This document shows positions 62,420 through 64,000 of a stretch of DNA of 64,000 nucleotides, in pieces. The position numbers and the translations under genes are program-made. The first letter of the stretch is position 1, and each line of letters begins with the position of its first letter. A model generated the notes under the pieces. That model did not search any database. It saw nothing but the letters and a program-made list of their open reading frames with translations, and had not been told where the DNA came from. The stretch is from Brevibacterium atlanticum (lineage in GTDB: Bacteria > Actinomycetota > Actinomycetes > Actinomycetales > Brevibacteriaceae): contig NZ_CP050152.1 of the NCBI RefSeq assembly GCF_011617245.1, forward strand, positions 62,001-126,000, given 5' to 3'.

Positions 62420-63436
62420 ATGGCCATCACCGATTTCGAGCGCTACCCGCTGACTTTCGGGCCGAGCCCCGTGCACACGCTCGATCGACTGAGCGACCAC
62501 CTCGGCGGGGCCCGGATCTGGGCCAAGCGCGAGGACGTCAACTCCGGCCTCGCCTTCGGCGGCAACAAGACCCGCAAGCTCGAGTACATCGTCCCCGACA
62601 TCCTTGCCTCGGGCGCGGACACCCTCGTCTCGATCGGCGGCTACCAGTCCAACCACACCCGCCAGGTCGCTGCCGTCGCTGCCCACCTCGGACTCAAGGC
62701 CCGCCTCGTCCAGGAGCGCTGGGTCGACTGGGAGGACCCCGGCAACGACAAGGTCGGCAATATCGAGCTCTCCCGCATCATGGGCGCCGACGTCCGTCTC
62801 GACTCGGCCGGCTTCGACATCGGCATCCGCTCGAGCTGGGAGAACGCCCTGGCCGAGGTCGAAGAGTCAGGCGGCACGCCCTACCCGATTCCCGCCGGGG
62901 CCTCCGAACACAAGTTCGGCGGACTCGGCTTCGCGAACTGGGCCTACGAGGTCGCCGAACAGGAGAAGGAACTCGGCGTCTTCTTCGACACCATCGTCGT
63001 GTGCACCGTGACCGGCTCGACCCATGCCGGCATGATCGCCGGATTCGCCGCCCTTGAGGCCGCCGGCGGACCCCAGCGCAACGTCATCGGCATCGACGCC
63101 TCCGCCACGCTCGAGAAGACGCACGCTCAAGTCAAACGGATCGCAAACACCACTGCCGAACTCATCGGTCTCGGCCGCGAGATCACCGATGACGACGTCG
63201 ACATCCGCTCCGGCTGGGAGGGCCCCGCCTACGGCATCCCCGACGAGTCGACCGTGAACGCGATCCGTACCACCGCCCAGCTCGAAGGCGTCATCCTCGA
63301 CCCCGTCTACGAGGGCAAGTCGATGGCCGGACTCATCGATCTCGTCGGAGGCGGCACGATCGGCAAGGATTCGACCGTGCTCTACGCCCACCTCGGCGGG
63401 CAGCTGGCGCTCAACGCCTACTCCTCGATCTTCTGA
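62420..63436 (+). CDS. acdS: 1-aminocyclopropane-1-carboxylate deaminase
   Basis: PLP enzyme converting ACC to 2-oxobutyrate and ammonia. The 338-aa length is typical. Lys50 in [11 protein letters not shown] binds PLP, and Ser77 is in [15 protein letters not shown]. The Tyr/Glu pair is in DPVYEGKS (Tyr297, Glu298), and Leu325 is in YAHLGG. The Glu and Leu positions separate true ACC deaminases from the closely related D-cysteine desulfhydrases, which carry small hydroxyl residues there. A GAGGA site precedes ATG 62420. The divergent GntR protein likely controls it, unlike the Lrp-type AcdR known from proteobacteria. Confidence 0.9.
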   Translation: MAITDFERYPLTFGPSPVHTLDRLSDHLGGARIWAKREDVNSGLAFGGNKTRKLEYIVPDILASGADTLVSIGGYQSNHTRQVAAVAAHLGLKARLVQERWVDWEDPGNDKVGNIELSRIMGADVRLDSAGFDIGIRSSWENALAEVEESGGTPYPIPAGASEHKFGGLGFANWAYEVAEQEKELGVFFDTIVVCTVTGSTHAGMIAGFAALEAAGGPQRNVIGIDASATLEKTHAQVKRIANTTAELIGLGREITDDDVDIRSGWEGPAYGIPDESTVNAIRTTAQLEGVILDPVYEGKSMAGLIDLVGGGTIGKDSTVLYAHLGGQLALNAYSSIF

Positions 63437-63735
63437 GCTTTTCGACCTCCTGAACTCCGCGATCGTCTGCGGGCGACGGCGCCGGCTGAGCCTCCCGGCC
63501 GCGCCGAGGTGGCTGTGCGGATTCCGTCGGATCGGATTCGGAATCCGCACAACCTCGGCGATGGTGTCCCGAGCGATCGGAGACTGATGATTCCCCCAGG
63601 TTCCGGCACTTGTTGCGCAGGTCACGGATTGATAGCGTGTGAGGCAGGCATACGCAATCCGTCGATTTCGGCGGCGAACAGGTATGCGATTGCCTAACCG
63701 GCGCCAACAGGCGCCCGAAGTCGAAGGAGTCTGGA
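63437..63735. other. Intergenic region with a long imperfect hairpin
   Basis: GCCGAGGT (63503-63510) plus GTGCGGATTCCG (63515-63526) pair with CGGAATCCGCAC (63539-63550) plus ACCTCGGC (63552-63559), giving about 20 paired bases with a small bulge. It probably ends the ACC deaminase transcript, although no U tract follows. The rest (63600-63735) should hold the promoter of the next gene. I found no convincing boxes. Confidence 0.6.
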
Positions 63736-64000
63736 ATGAGCAACGTAGGCAGTGCCGCAGGCGGCTACCGTGTCGAGAACCCGGCCACCGGTGAAGTCGT
63801 CGAGAAGTTCGACAATGCGACCGACGAGGAGATCCAGCAGGTCCTCGGCTCCGCGCACGAGGGATACCTGAGCTGGCGCGAGAAGACCATCGAAGAGCGT
63901 GCGGCCATCGTCAACAAGGTCGCCGCACTGTTCGGTGAGCGCAAGTCCGAACTCGCCGAGATCATCGCCGAGGAGATGGGCAAGCCCACCGCCGAGGGCG
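63736..64000 (+). CDS. Aldehyde dehydrogenase, succinate-semialdehyde-type (5' end only)
   Basis: The first 88 codons of an aldehyde dehydrogenase that continues beyond the window. It starts MSNVGSAAGGYRVENPATGEVVEKFDNATDEEIQQVL and shows WREKTIEERAAIVNKVAALFGERKSELAEIIAEEMGKPTAEG. This N-terminal pattern fits NAD(P)-dependent succinate-semialdehyde dehydrogenases. The catalytic part lies outside the window. An AAGGAG site lies 7 bases upstream of the ATG. Confidence 0.85.
   Translation, partial: MSNVGSAAGGYRVENPATGEVVEKFDNATDEEIQQVLGSAHEGYLSWREKTIEERAAIVNKVAALFGERKSELAEIIAEEMGKPTAEG

Noticed and set aside
62420..63436. D-cysteine desulfhydrase
   Set aside because: The Glu298 and Leu325 positions and the 338-aa length fit ACC deaminase better.

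Overview
The window is GC-rich, densely packed chromosomal DNA from a high-GC Gram-positive bacterium. It carries the actinobacterial order rodA-pstP-fhaB-fhaA and a complete mevalonate pathway operon in the Streptomyces CL190 gene order. It also has an IrtA/IrtB-like ferric siderophore importer, a DUF222/HNH protein, DUF6230/DUF6114 genes and many ATGA, GTGA or TGATG gene junctions. Together these suggest an actinobacterium, probably Micrococcales and most likely Brevibacterium. That placement is inferred from gene content and was not tested by a search. I see no insertion sequence, prophage or CRISPR array.

Layout. 1-4198: cell-shape and division genes with a Ser/Thr phosphatase and two FHA proteins (minus strand), followed by tRNA-Leu(CAG). 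4664-6620: a divergent XRE regulator/SDR pair. 6647-6763: first copy of a REP-like palindromic repeat. 6805-13434: the mevalonate operon mvaK1-mvaD-mvaK2-fni-mvaA-mvaS. 13679-18812: ABC exporter-fold importer pair and its TetR regulator behind a DtxR/IdeR-like box. 18936-20599: ECF sigma factor with its YCII/DGPF partner. 20691-25984: TetR/MFS pair, FAD-linked oxidase, and a PolA-like polymerase. 26161-31669: alcohol dehydrogenase, two tandem VanZ paralogues, MarR with a frameshifted VOC gene, YdeI-like protein, and a methyltransferase/PhzF pair. 31810-37473: Gfo/Idh/MocA oxidoreductase and a carbohydrate ABC transporter with a divergent ATPase. 37576-41419: M50 peptidase, HAD hydrolase and the DUF222/HNH protein. 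41487-44883: purine permease divergent from 8-oxoguanine deaminase.

44925-53749 contains small membrane proteins, a MerR regulator and a six-gene catabolic set: FadR-type regulator, ethanolamine-type permease, glutamine-synthetase-like ligase, PuuD-type hydrolase, aldehyde dehydrogenase and SDR. The set reads as a gamma-glutamylation route for an amino alcohol such as ethanolamine. 53897-56837: a glutamine amidotransferase, a strong terminator and a three-gene envelope operon (DUF6230, DUF6114, secreted acidic protein). 57185-61470: AbgT transporter, creatininase-family hydrolase, GntR regulator and a secreted esterase, with the regulator and esterase promoters sharing a 17-bp motif. 61635-64000: a GntR regulator divergent from ACC deaminase, then the start of an aldehyde dehydrogenase.

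The most unusual items are the gamma-glutamyl amino alcohol set, the DUF6230/DUF6114 operon, the three-copy palindromic repeat, the shared operator in the AbgT/creatininase/esterase region, a structured leader before 8-oxoguanine deaminase, and several short tandem duplications that span stop codons.
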